This document shows positions 8,680 to 19,829 of a DNA stretch of 64,000 nucleotides, piece after piece. The notes beneath the pieces were generated by a model, which was given only the letters and a program-made list of their open reading frames with translations, was not told where the DNA came from and did no database searches. Location: NCBI GenBank assembly GCA_947646735.1, contig CANTFK010000994.1:310001-374000 (forward strand), in the 5' to 3' direction. Every line of letters starts with the position of its first letter. Position 1 is the stretch's first letter. Origin of the DNA: Peronospora farinosa. Taxonomy: Eukaryota; Oomycota; Peronosporomycetes; Peronosporales; Peronosporaceae. Both the position numbers and the translations under genes were made by a program.

Positions 8680-10329
8680 CCGATCGTCCACTACTGTAGC
8701 AACCCCTCGGATGAATCATTGCGCTCGCTCTCGGCTTTCACTCGTGCCCACATTGTGCGGTACTCCTTCGATAGCAAGTTGTTCATGTATCAAATTGATC
8801 AGTTTGATACTCCTCGTATCGTCGTTCCACTCGACAACGATCTTCGTGCCCGTGTTTTCCTCAAGCACTACGATAGCGCTAGCAGTGGCCATTTGAATCT
8901 CGACAAGACGTATCTCGCGCTTTCTCGGAGATTCTATTAGCCCCAGGGTCCGCAAGTGGGTTCAATACTGTGAGGTGTACCAGCGTGTGCAGCCGGCCCC
9001 GTCGGCACAGGCCCCTGTTTGCCCTCTTCCGATAGCCACGAGACTTTGGAATTCCGAAAGTATAAATTTTTTCTTTGAATTGCCATCCGATGCACAGAGG
9101 CGTACAGGCATCCTAGTGATCGTGGACAGGTTTAGTAAGATGGCGCCTCTTTAACCTGTCGCTGCTTCCATCAAGGCCAACGATATCGTGCTCTCTTCGT
9201 AGACATGGTCTTTAAACATCATGGCATGCCCGCGCGATTGTATCCGATCGCGTCCTCGATTCACGACCTCGTACGAGATTCTCGGCACTCGCTGATGATG
9301 TCTACCACCGCGCACTTTGAAACGGATGGACAGACCGAGCGAGTCAATCGCGTGTTGGGGGACTTTTTGCGCAGTTATGCCACGTCTTTTACGTCATGGA
9401 GCGTGTTACTGAGTTCGCGATGAACAATGCTGCTCACGCTTCGACTGGTGTAGCTCCCTTTTACTTGAATAACGCCCGCCATCCGCGCGTCCGGGCTCTT
9501 CTTGGCTTGGCCGATTCTTCTAATCTTGTTGGGGGAGGGGCATCGGATGTCTCGGTGCCACTGACATCCTCGGGAAATACATTGACCGACTCGCTACATG
9601 CGGTGAAACTGCGTTTCAAGTCACCGAACATTTATCCTCCGGATAGCGCAGCTAAGTCTCCATCGAGAGTCCGTATGTCGGACTCTACGTTGATCGACAA
9701 ATTTGTGATACATCGTCAATCTGTCGCGCGATTTGTGCGCGACGCCATTTCCACTGAGGTCGATAAGCAGAAGGCGTCCGCAGACCATCGCGGACACAAG
9801 AGCCTTAAGAAGTTTAAGGCTGGTAATTAATCTACTTTCGACGGCAATAAAACACGACGCATAAGTTACGATTCTCGGCAGACCGAAATTAGCATCACGG
9901 TATTAAGGTTCTTTTAAGGTAATGAAGGTTAACAGGGATGCCTACGAACTGGACATCCCTTCGTCGATGCGTCTACACCCTACAATCTACGTCGGACGAC
10001 TCAAGCGTTACTTGCCCGTGGTCCTCCCGTCGACGACAGATCCAACGCAGGTGAATAGCGCAGTCCACAATAACGCGGAGTTCTTAGAGGATCAGGCTGG
10101 CGCATCCCGCGCAACTACGCGTTGTACTGTCGAAGAGCAGCATTTGACTGCTCCAAGCGCTCGAGCCGCTGAGAGAACCCAAGAATCGCAGAAGAAGCCT
10201 CATCCACGAGACTCTCCGCATCCTCAACCACCTCCCATGCTTGGCTTGCATCATAGTCTATGGACGTCAGCCGTCGATCAACCTCCTGGAGCTGCGCCAC
10301 GACCGAAGAAGTCGGCACCGGTCGTTTAG
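8680..10329 (+). pseudogene. Integrase of gypsy C, degenerate
   Basis: Follows RNase H. The N-terminal zinc-binding part is near 8880-9000 (SGHLNLDKTYLALSRRFY then a stop), the DDE core remnants at 9065-9420 (INFFFELPSDAQRRTGILVI, ETDGQTERVNRVL). The C-terminal part at 9922-10,020 has the LHPTIYVGRLKRYL motif typical of gypsy integrases. It is broken into at least four frames. D has lost about 770 bp across the C-terminal end by deletion. Confidence 0.8.
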
Positions 10330-11416
10330 ACTCCGGTGCCGCACGTTGCTATTAAGCGCGACGGTCCACCCCTGCTGGATGACAGCGCTGGATATCGACG
10401 TTGGCTTGTGGAAAGAATCTTGGAACATCGTGACCCGCCTCACACTGTTCATGGCGCTTCCCGCTTTTTAGAAAATTCACGTCCCGAAAACGCGATATTA
10501 TCGCTTTCGCTGGCTCGGTTTTCCACCGGATAGCAATACGTGGGAAGCTCGCGTAACCCTTCTCGCAGATTTTCTAGAATTTGTGAGCGACTACGACCGG
10601 GAGGTGAGCGGGATCGCGAGCGCCGAGCAGATCGCGATATTGGAGGGCTCGCTTATCGAGAACGTTGTGCAGGCCGAGATGCTGGAAACCTCGTCGTTCG
10701 AGAAAGAGTTCTTGGGGTCAGTGCAGAGTTTTGACGCACGCCCACAACCATTCAAGTCCACCCATGCGCTCGTATGTGTTCATCACGCAATTGCTGATAC
10801 CTGACGATACACGTGCGCTCTCCCTCGAAAAATTGGGCAATCGCCAAGAATGGCCGTCCATTGAGCGTAATTTGGCCTCGCTACACCATGGCGCTCACAA
10901 TGATGACAACTTTCTTGCCCGTGCACAAATCAAGAAGGACGGTCCGCGGCCCAAGACAACTCACACACCCGCTCTCGTGTCTCCGCGAGCCCATAACGAC
11001 GACGTTGCTCTTCGCGAAAAGGTCCGAGCTCGGCAAAGGACGTCTCGGTGTTCCACCGGCGGATGAATGCGGTCCAAGACTCGTCCAGCGAAGCTTGTCT
11101 TACGGCATAAGTAGTTGAGGTCGGTTTTCCCGAGTACGTCTCCATCGTCGTCACATCTCGCGCATCTCTTCATCGTCACGCGAACGTTCGATTCCGCTGC
11201 AGTCGTACTGCTCCCAGGCGTGAAGACTTTCGCGTATGTTCGCGGATGGTTGGGAACCGCCACGTTGGACGGTGGCAGGAGTTGCTCACCGTCGTATCTC
11301 GTTTGCCGTGTTGGAGTGGTTCCATTGGTGTTGTTCCTGTACATGATTGTCTGCAAGCGTCCTGATGTCGTGGTTTTGATTGAGTCAAATTCTTTTTTGT
11401 GTTTTGTCGCACCCAC
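10115..11416 (-). pseudogene. Antisense ORF region of gypsy C (between pol and 3' LTR)
   Basis: Minus-strand coding potential opposite to gag-pol. The main readable pieces are 10,961-11,416, 10,930-11,154 (ASLDESWTAFIRRWNTETSF, then AETRERVCELSWAA) and 10,115-10,318 (coiled-coil-like, AQLQEVDRRLTSIDYDASQA). Element D carries the same protein on its antisense strand (35,405-35,839 and 34,723-35,286) with mostly conservative changes. I recognise no domain. Antisense-oriented extra ORFs at this position are known from some plant Ty3/gypsy elements. Decayed in both copies. Confidence 0.5.
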
Positions 11417-11444
11417 TAGTGCGTGCTATTTTGTGTGGGAGTGG

Positions 11445-12040
11445 TGTAACGAGGTGTACCGTTTTGGGGTTCCCCCCTGATGCCTTGGGTAAGCACCGAC
11501 CTGTGTCGTAGTGGCGCAGGTTCAAATCCCCCTTGGACCAACCCAAGGTCGAAAAATAATGTGGTACACACTTCTCTCACTGGTACCCCCCGGGAACCCT
11601 AGTACCAGTGAGCACGGCCTCTTGTAAAAGCATGAAACCACAAAACAGAATGATTGGGGCTATCCGGACTAATTGGCACCCAGAACATCCGGTTAACAAA
11701 CCGCCCGTTCATAGCACGATAGCCATGACCGGTTAGAGGATTAATAAGCCCTGCCGAAGAAAACAAGTATCAGCCGCTAAAGAAGTCTAAATGTACCGGC
11801 TGGCCTATATAACAAAAAACGAGGTGTACCGTTACACAAGTAGATATAGTTCATTCATATTACATAAGTAGTTATATGCTACACCCGAGATAGCGGGTGT
11901 AGCCATTCGTATCTCAATTTGCAGGTAAGTGAGAATCAGAGTCGAAGTTTACCGTAAGCACGCTGGTTATTGCGTGCTGCCCTACGCTTCCTCATAAGAC
12001 CTATAGTGTGTGTAAGTAACGAAGCTTTAGCCCCATCACT
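11445..12040 (+). repeat. 3' LTR of gypsy C, split by the SINE
   Basis: LTR sequence is present at 11,445-11,463 and resumes after the SINE at about 11,834-12,040. It keeps the CTACACCCG/CGGGTGTAG hairpin and CAG|GTAAGT (11,922-11,929), but has lost about 100 bp in the middle compared with the LTR of D. It ends CCCCATCACT in place of CCCCGTTACA. Confidence 0.8.
11464..11817 (+). mobile_element. tRNA-derived SINE inserted in the 3' LTR of gypsy C
   Basis: A 354-bp insertion flanked by a 16-bp perfect duplication, AACGAGGTGTACCGTT, at 11,448-11,463 and 11,818-11,833. The head is tRNA-like: an A-box-like TTGGGTAAGCACC (11,485-11,497), a B-box GGTTCAAATCC (11,519-11,529), and an outer stem CCTTGGGT/ACCCAAGG (11,483-11,490 / 11,541-11,548). 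The body is non-coding and the 3' end is a short A-rich tail (ACAAAAA). Long target duplication, pol III boxes and A tail fit a SINE mobilised by a LINE. Related pieces lie at 4016-4105 and 4300-4535. Confidence 0.75.
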
Positions 12041-12279
12041 ATTAATGGCTCTAACACACCCAATATTGTATTAAGATGCGCTTGAAATGCTTCTCTTTTA
12101 CTGAAATGTGTTCAAAGAACTAAATAATGTGTCGAGAAATATAATAGTGAGCCCTGATTGTCTCAATCTTTTCTTTAAGCACGTGCACCTAGCTAGGATC
12201 GGTATTTTATGGCTTACACGGCGATGCTATCGTAACTAGTGTGGTCCCCAGGAGACTCGCGGGCACGCCTTCGCGAGGG

Positions 12280-12535
12280 GAGGATCTACAGAGTGTCAAA
12301 GCGGACAAAATTGTTTGTCGCGCCGGACTCCAGCAAAGCGCGAAGTGGAATTCGCTTTGAAGCCTCAATTCCTAATGAAGCACCCTAAAAAGGGAATCTC
12401 TTCGGCACTGAAGATGAAGATGCACTCAAATGCATTAGCATATAGCTTACTAGTGCGCATGCGCTCGAGAACAGCTCGCAAATGAACAATATGGTTCTCG
12501 GTATCAGACCGCCAAATTTCAGCACGACTATGGAT
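12280..12535 (-). pseudogene. Gypsy RT and protease fragments, adjacent and out of order
   Basis: On the minus strand, 12,530-12,375 reads as a gypsy RT piece (VLERMRTSKLYANAFECIF...EIPFLG). Directly after it, 12,370-12,283 reads as a protease active-site piece, PLRALLESGATNNFVRFDTL, with the catalytic Asp changed to Glu. In an intact element protease precedes RT, so these are scrambled remnants or two insertions. Confidence 0.65.
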
Positions 12536-12903
12536 AAAATGACAGTGATCTAGTTCAGAACCGCGTCCGACTCAGAACCGGTCCTTACTAATAGGTATCT
12601 GCGATATGGGGTATGGTCACAAATATTAGTGTGGACCACACGAATAGTAACTTCAAACTGAATAGGGGGTAAGAAAAATAGTGTGGTTCAGACCATTGAG
12701 GAATTCACACTAAATATGTGCATTCCCGTAACGATGTTCGACTGCGAAGATGAGGGCGGAGGCGGTCAATTCGTATGAACTTTAGGCCGTCATCATCAAG
12801 TACGAGAAGCACTATGAGGCCGAGAGTCAGTTCCACCCTTTCTTCCATTCAGTTACACTCCGGAAAGGTGCTGTATTGAATGGGGTCTTACTACGATAGT
12901 TCC

Positions 12904-14790
12904 TTACATGCTAGCGGCCGCTACACCAGGTGGAAAAACCAACTCGCCCTCGTAGTAATTCTCGTACTTGGCAATAATCGACTGAAACTCGGGTTTAAGC
13001 TGCTTCACGTACCAGAAGCCCGTTGCGTCTAGAGATAGACCACAACAGATCATAGATTTTGAGCGTAGGTCAGCCCGGCGTTGTCGCGCATCGAGAATAC
13101 GGCACGAACGCAGTCGGCGGCCAACTAAGGGAAATATGTTTCCCCTTTGATTCATGAGCTTGCCTGACCAGCACCCGTCCGCACGGACGTTGTGAGAACA
13201 CTCATTGCTCTTAATCAGCTTGAGCTTCTTGATATACCAGCGACGGGTCCATTCGTCCTTGATTTTGGAGATAACAAACGAGTCAGCGGGATGAACTAAA
13301 TCAGTCGCACACGGCGGGAAGAAATGGATGGCTGTGTTCGTTTCAGCCAGCGCACGGCACAGCTCTTAAGAGGCGTTTTGGCCGCCACAATTGTAGACCC
13401 ACAAGTCTATTCTCTTTCGGCGTGAATCGAGTGGGTAGTGATGGCGCTCCTTCATGTACAACGGGAACACCTGTTGCAGTGGTCAACTGCATTGCTCATG
13501 TCCGGCAGAATAGAGGCATCTTACCTGTTAATCATTCCAGGCTTTAGGACTTGTACGATTGGACGCCCCTGAGATGGTGGCAGAAACGCCTTGTATGGGG
13601 TAGCTCCTGTTCTTGTTCATAAAGATCATCATCGGGGCCACGATGCGAGCTTGGGGGGCACCCGTGATAGTTATTATCATCGTCATCGATTCTCCGCCCG
13701 ACACGACATCGGCATATTTCATCTCTGTGGCTACGCGCATTCCTAGTGTATTGATGTTGTCTAAACACAACAATATAAGTATGTCAGACCCGCTTAGTTG
13801 ATCCATTGAGTCCATCGACTGCAATTTATGACGAAATGTGTCTCGTCCATATTCTGCATTTTGTTCTCATTGTACTGTTAGCTTTTCAATCCGCGGTAAA
13901 GCACCCCCAAGTGGTAGGCAACTGATCACTTGATGTGATCAAGCTTCTGCGGGCTGACCAACAGCTTCCCCGTCTGGCTGCGATTCACGATGTTGTTGCG
14001 CTCCTAATATGAATCGGCCAGTATCATTAGTGCACTTAACCGTCAACGGCCGATCCACGTCATACATAATATGAACATCTGGATCGAGGGGTGACTATTT
14101 CCATGATTGGCTTCTGGTCTTTCGGATCAATCAAAGCGCTGTTGTACACCGAATCGCTCTGTAGTATGACACCTTTGGGAACAAGCCGCAGGACGGAGCT
14201 AAGAACTTGACACCCATTGCCTTCAAGCGGAGGAACTCCAAGTAGAGGTCATCATGTGTCTGTAAAACCCGTGGAGTGGTCTTAGGTCCACCCACGCCCA
14301 GAGACTGCCTTGAGAAGGGGGATCTTACGGGTCGAGTTTCCGAGACCAGAAACTGACTTTTTGTAATAGGCCACATTACACACATAGTATTACATGAATA
14401 AACAAATACAGATGTAGGCAGGTACTGGGCCCGAAGAGCGGGCACAGCATGGCAATTTATTATTGGTTTATTATTGGGGCCTAAAGTCTTAGTATGGACC
14501 AACGATAAATCAACCTGAAATTATGTGGTTCCCGAAAGGCGGGAACACTATCGTATTTAATACGACTGAAACCTTCGTAATTAGTACGAATTAAGAAAAA
14601 TAGAAAATCAGAATTAAATTTGTTTGATACCTACTACTTGGGCTTGAGTCTTCCTCAAGCGCACGTGTAAGTTAGTGACGGTACGTTCTAGCCCCGTTAC
14701 ACTTCTGGTGAAAATCTTTGTAATCAGCCACATTCTCACGTTCTTTCCACCACTGGGCCGCCTTCATGTGATTAGCCTGCAAGAATTTAA
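12904..14790 (-). pseudogene. Pogo-like DDE transposase, split by a solo LTR
   Basis: Minus-strand remnant of a DDE transposase family that I recall from Phytophthora genomes. Pieces in order: N-terminal NHMKAAQWWKERENVADYKDF (about 14,770-14,705), interruption by an LTR (14,362-14,701), VSGLGNSTRKIPLLKA (about 14,350-14,300), NMDETHFVIN (about 13,860-13,830), GGESMTMI and APMMIFMNKNRSYPI (13,720-13,590), VYNCGGQN (about 13,400), ATDLVHPADSF (about 13,300), and a C-terminal ORF 12,904-13,155. Stops and frameshifts throughout. NMDET and the Asp-to-Tyr change in the expected DNCGG motif show that it is inactive. Confidence 0.75.
14362..14701 (+). repeat. Solo gypsy-family LTR inside the pogo-like pseudogene
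   Basis: 340 bp beginning TGTAATAGG and ending GCCCCGTTACA, with internal TTTATTATTGGTTTATTATTGGGG as in the LTR of element A. The flanks are CTTTT and CTTCT, a probable 5-bp target duplication with one change. No internal retroelement sequence adjoins it on either side, so it is a solo LTR left by recombination. Confidence 0.75.
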
Positions 14791-16071
14791 TATATCATTA
14801 CGGGGTCGTTGACAAAGGGTCAAATGAAAGGTGACCTACTTTGTACTCGCTGCGAAATTAAGACGGAACTTGGCAATGTTTCTCACATTGACACCCTTCT
14901 CACCATTTCTCAGGGCATCATTAATCAATTACCGCATCACCCGAACTCGATCCGAGATTGTGACAACCTGCTAAAGCTTGCGCTTTCTGGGATGACCAAC
15001 GACGCCATCACCATCGGCTCCTTCTCAACGAACGCCATCTACACCGGATCCTTCACCACCGGCTCCTTCACCACTGACCTTCACCCTTGACAGAACGGGC
15101 AGCAATGCGCGCGTTCTACCGCGTTAATGCAGCTTCGATCGGCGACGCTGAGAACAGACTTGGATGCATTACGTCTTTACAATGGAGGCAACTGCATATG
15201 CAACTCCGTGGCGGAGTTCGATGATTGGACGTGGTGCTCACACTTAATAGCGTGGACCACACAAAACGAATACACACTATCCGGGAATCCACACTCATAA
15301 AGATGAACGGTGTAGGTTGCTCGCAATATGTTAGTCTCTAGGTACGTGGCAGCTCAAAGTATAAATATAGTAGATGAAAGTAAAATTGAGTTAATATACT
15401 GACTGTATTGACATATTCACTTAGCTGTATAATAAAAATTATGCCATTTGTTCCACGAGTAACTATATTAATAACCAAATGAACACTGATGAAATATTCG
15501 CCAGTATTTAGACCCCAATGGGTCGCTTGTATCTAGATTTATCCTGGGATGAAGTTATACAACTCAACAAAACCGTTATATATTGTCGATTAAATACTAG
15601 AAGCAGACAATTGGACGATCCACATTATTGCAAAAATGGTCGAAGATTCCTAGCATTTTTCGTATCATAGATGATACGTGGTCCCCACATAGATCCGTCG
15701 GTATGCTAATCATCTATTTGTTACCGATCGAGCACAAAACTGGATGGTATCTGAATGTCGTACCTTTGCTTGCGCTAACAAAAATACACACTTACGATTA
15801 GTCGACCCCGTCGTCGTGGCGCTGTCTGTCACATTTACCCTTTATCTTGTCCTGATGGTGCTAAGCGATGATCGTCCCTCAATCACCCGGTCGAAGGTAT
15901 TAAGACCAACAAGATGTTTAGCTTACCAATGCTTGGACGTCTACTTTCTCGCTATCCAGCAGCTTTAGAAGCATTTCGTGACTGGATTGGCAAGCAGCTA
16001 TCAGTACATTCAGGCTCTGGTATTGACTATACTATTGCTGGTTAATTTTCAACGCGAGAAGTACCTACACT
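14791..16071 (+). other. Unassigned stretch
   Basis: No gene supported. One ORF (14,809-15,090) ends in Gly-Ser-Phe-Thr-Thr repeats but has no recognisable domain and sits beside a dead transposon. A fragment near 15,860-16,045 can be read as SLPMLGRLLSRYPAALEAF, protein-like but unidentified. GTGTGGACCACAC-type near-palindromes occur at 12,629-12,641 and 15,250-15,262 (first base C/T variant), either side of the pogo-like body. Confidence 0.4.
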
Positions 16072-16689
16072 AAAACAAAAAATATGCCACCAACTTTGCG
16101 CGAAGTGACTAAGGTTACGCAAGCATAGGGAAGATTATTTAGTAATGACAAGCTGCCTGGCATGGACGGAGTACTTCAGCGCAGCTATCAGGAGTACTCT
16201 TTTGAAAAAAACTTGCATCATGCTGATGGCTTGGTGGATTCTATGAATGTAATTAGATCTTTCGCTCGTAACTCACTGAAGTCCCTTGAGGTAACACAAG
16301 AATAAGGTCACCACTCATATTTACTGATTAGAGGAAAAGACTAGCGTCCAGAGGCCGTGGAGCTGCCTTCACACGTCCATTTCAGGCTTCCGTGAAAATT
16401 TAGAGGCAGCATCGCTCCAATATAACATCATCCGTTTCGACCGACTTCAACGGCACGACATTGTCGGTAATATTTTGAGCTTTAGTGGATAGAGTGATGC
16501 AAATGACCGTAAGGAGGGTAGTAGTGAAGAATACAAACTTGACCATCGTTGTCGTTGTTGATTTAGTGTTGCTTGTGTTTGGCAAGGTGGATTGCAATAT
16601 GACATCAGTGAAAACCTGTGCCTTCCTCGACTGGGTTGTACTTTGGTGCTCTCAAGGCTGAATATTTCTTGCTCGAGCAAACAGCGGTA
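16072..16689 (+). repeat. Left arm of a large inverted repeat
   Basis: About 618 bp that reappears, reverse-complemented and about 90 percent or more similar by eye, at 17,486-18,100. Outer ends: AAAACAAAAAATATGCCACC here and its complement at 18,080-18,100. Inner ends: GCAAACAGCGGTA here and TACCGCTGTTTGC on the right. The spacer is about 796 bp. Confidence 0.85.
16400..16546 (-). CDS. Small secreted peptide, left copy (48 residues)
   Basis: Starts at ATG 16,546: MVKFVFF, then a hydrophobic stretch ending near KAQ, a likely signal peptide. The mature part starts NITDNVVPLKSVETDD and ends ERCCL. Compared with the right-arm copy (17,628-17,771) it has one extra Thr and several hydrophobic substitutions in the signal peptide, but an identical mature region of about 24 residues. 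The length and look resemble the N-terminus of oomycete secreted effectors, but there is no RxLR or EER motif, so I assign no function. It could be a truncated pseudogene. Confidence 0.45.
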   Translation of the reverse strand: MVKFVFFTTTLLTVICITLSTKAQNITDNVVPLKSVETDDVILERCCL

Positions 16690-17485
16690 GAATGCGTCAT
16701 CATTTGTGAGTATTCACATGGTGATAGCAGTGCTTCCAATCCTGAGTATCACTCTGCGATTCAGGTCTAATGCAAGCGATTAATGTCGATGTCATGCTAT
16801 GTTTTGGTTTACACTTCACATCGCAGCTCCCCAAGAATAAAAGTGTTGCCCTATACGTCAAGCCTCGCATGTCTATTCCTATAAAGCAAGCCTCAACAAC
16901 AAACCACAACAGCCAATCTCGCGTGACACAATTTTCTCAAATCGTTGGTCCGACCTCGTCAAGACGACAAACCAGAACTTGATGCTGCAATAGCGATATG
17001 GTGTGATAGATTCTACCAGGCAAACATAAGTGGTACTCTTTAATTTCTTACATTTTGACCTGAAAAACGACCAGCTATCCACACATTGGCTTGATATACA
17101 ATTTACCCACTACGCTCCACTTGCTGACCTTGCGAAAGATAAGCTAACCCAAACACTGCTTACATGTGGTCTTACAGATCGAGCCTTGTTACTGTTATGC
17201 TGCTTTTGTATCGTCTCCAATCCCTCCGTCTGGGACAACCAATGCCGTGATGATTACTCGCATGGTGCATGTTATCTAGACTAGCTTCTGGCGCGTAACA
17301 GACTTGGTCATCGCCGAATTTTCAATATTCTTTCATATTCGAGTAGACACATGACAATTTGAGGGCAGGGCAGCCATAAACAACTCAACGAGCAGGTAGA
17401 CGACATTAAAGGGATCATAGTACATACCAGTCAATAGTGCAACGCTCACGAAGCATCTTCATAAGGTTGTGGATGACCGATTTCG

Positions 17486-18100
17486 TACCGCTGTTTGCTC
17501 GAGCAAGAATATTCAGCTTTGAAAGCACCAAAGTACAACCCAGTCAGGGAGGACACAGGTTTTCACTGATGTCATATTGCAATCCACCTTGCCAAACACA
17601 AGTAACACTAAATCAACAACGACAACGATGGTCAAGTTTGTATTCTTCGCTACCCTCCTCGCGGTAATTTGCGTCACTCTACCCAATCAAGCTCAAAATA
17701 TTACCGACAATGTCGTGCCGTTGAAGTCGGTCGAAACGGATGATGTTATATTGGAGCGATGCTGCCTCTAAATTTTCACGGAAGCCTGAAATGGACGTGT
17801 GAAGGCAGCTCCACGGCCTCTGGACGCTAGTCTTTTCCTCTAATCAGTAAATATGAGTGGTGACCTTATTCTTGTGTTACCTCAAGGGACTTCTGTGAGT
17901 TACGAGCGAAAGATCTAATTACATTCATAGAATCCACCAAGCCATCAGCATGATGCAAGTTTTTTTCAAACGAGTACTCCTGATAGCTGCACTGAAGTAC
18001 TTCGTCCATGCCAGGCAGCTTGTCATTACTAAATAATCTTCCTTATGCTTGCGTAAGCTTAGCCACTTCGCGCAAAGTTGGTGGCATATTTTTTTGTTTT
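17486..18100 (-). repeat. Right arm of the large inverted repeat
   Basis: The reverse complement of 16,072-16,689, with small indels and substitutions spread along its length, so the duplication is not recent or not gene-converted. It contains the plus-strand copy of the secreted-peptide ORF. A 3' flank of about 330 bp beyond the ORF is shared by both arms. Confidence 0.85.
17628..17771 (+). CDS. Small secreted peptide, right copy (47 residues)
   Basis: ATG at 17,628 is preferred to the upstream in-frame ATG (17,577) because the predicted signal peptide (MVKFVFFATLLAVICVTL, cleavage likely after QAQ) begins there. The mature region NITDNVVPLKSVETDD...ERCCL is identical to that of the inverted copy at 16,400-16,546. 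An adjacent Cys pair lies at the C-terminus. No known domain. Preservation of the mature part, while the signal peptide and flanks vary, hints at constraint but rests on only two copies. Confidence 0.5.
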   Translation: MVKFVFFATLLAVICVTLPNQAQNITDNVVPLKSVETDDVILERCCL

Positions 18101-18574
18101 GGTTCAGGTCTGATACAAGAACCGACCGATGCCACCTACAATTCCGAGTGTAAGTTTCGATCATGCACGGTTGAGTTGCTTGGGCCAGATCCTACCAGGA
18201 CATTGCCACACTTTTGGAAGGATTCAAACCGCATCGAACTTGACAAAAGCGTCGTACATATATGAAACAGCTGAAAGCGTAGTAGAAACCTTCAGCCGTT
18301 TGGACAACCTGCATTGTTACTTCGCAACTACGACCATGGTAGGTGGAAACACGAGGATGTGCGCAAGAAATGTTTGAGGTGGGTGAACAGCACATACTAA
18401 TCCAACCAAGCTGAAGTTTTGTGGTGGATACCTTTTGTAGCAGATAATACAACTAGGCCATCTCCGCTGTAGCAAATATTCCTAAGCTTGTTACTTTATA
18501 AGCACACGCCCCTTATGCCACCTGCTCGACAAACCTCGGTAGCTACTGCTTCTCGTTTGCAACAGAGCCGCTTA
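18101..18574 (+). other. Intergenic stretch
   Basis: Nothing supported. Short ORFs on both strands lack recognisable features. It probably contains the 3' flank of the TIP30-like gene on the minus strand. Confidence 0.4.
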
Positions 18575-19388
<814 letters not shown>

Positions 19389-19417
19389 TTTGGTAATGGT
19401 GTGTGGTGTCTATACTG

Positions 19418-19428
19418 TGACAAAATGA
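19418..19428 (-). promoter_or_regulatory. Initiator-like motif of the TIP30-like gene
   Basis: The minus strand reads TCATTTTGTCA, close to the oomycete initiator core TCATTYYNCA (one mismatch), 30 bp upstream of the ATG. Position and sequence fit a transcription start; inferred. Confidence 0.4.
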
Positions 19429-19829
19429 GGGTGTAGAATAATATATTTTTGAAGGTATAAATGCCGAGAACGGGAAGAGATGCTCTAATGAGAAAGTGTT
19501 TTACGATAGATCAAGACCACGATACACAACAAGCAGAAGCGATTACTTCTGTTTGAGTAGCTTCAAATGATCTTCTTTGATTGATGTCATGCACTCTTCT
19601 CATTCCTTAATTAACACTTGACAACTTCATTCCCATTGTCTGACCACTGTCCCCATTGCGACATAACAATAAATATCTTAAGAAAGTCCTTGCCTAAACA
19701 TCTCAGTGTATAGCTCGGTTGCTTCTCGCTTGTAACATAGTGTAGGTTCGTGTTGCTTCAGATCAGCATCACACCCACTCTGTGAAACGCTCTTCACCCC
19801 TTTCGTAATCGACACCATCGCCCTGACAA

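Larger units (their letters stand above)
4714..12040 (+). mobile_element. Ty3/gypsy retrotransposon C, complete but decayed
   Basis: A 7.3-kb element with LTRs at 4714-5065 and 11,445-12,040 (the latter split by a SINE), degenerate gag, protease, RT/RNase H and integrase in gypsy order, then about 1.1 kb of extra sequence before the 3' LTR. The flanks are AATAA (left) and ATTAA (right), a plausible imperfect target duplication. All frames contain stops or frameshifts. It is collinear with element D (30,088-36,270), with high similarity that includes the non-pol 3' region. Confidence 0.9.

Noticed and set aside
11483..11548. Possible tRNA gene (A- and B-box-like motifs)
   Set aside because: No proper D or anticodon arms, no usual acceptor end, and it lies inside an insertion with target duplications and an A tail; read as a SINE head.
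14809..15090. A 93-codon ORF ending in Gly-Ser-Phe-Thr-Thr repeats
   Set aside because: No signal peptide, domain or conserved partner; it sits among transposon debris.
16400..17771. RxLR effector pair in the inverted repeat
   Set aside because: Signal peptides are present, but there is no RxLR or EER motif and no effector domain; described only as small secreted peptides.
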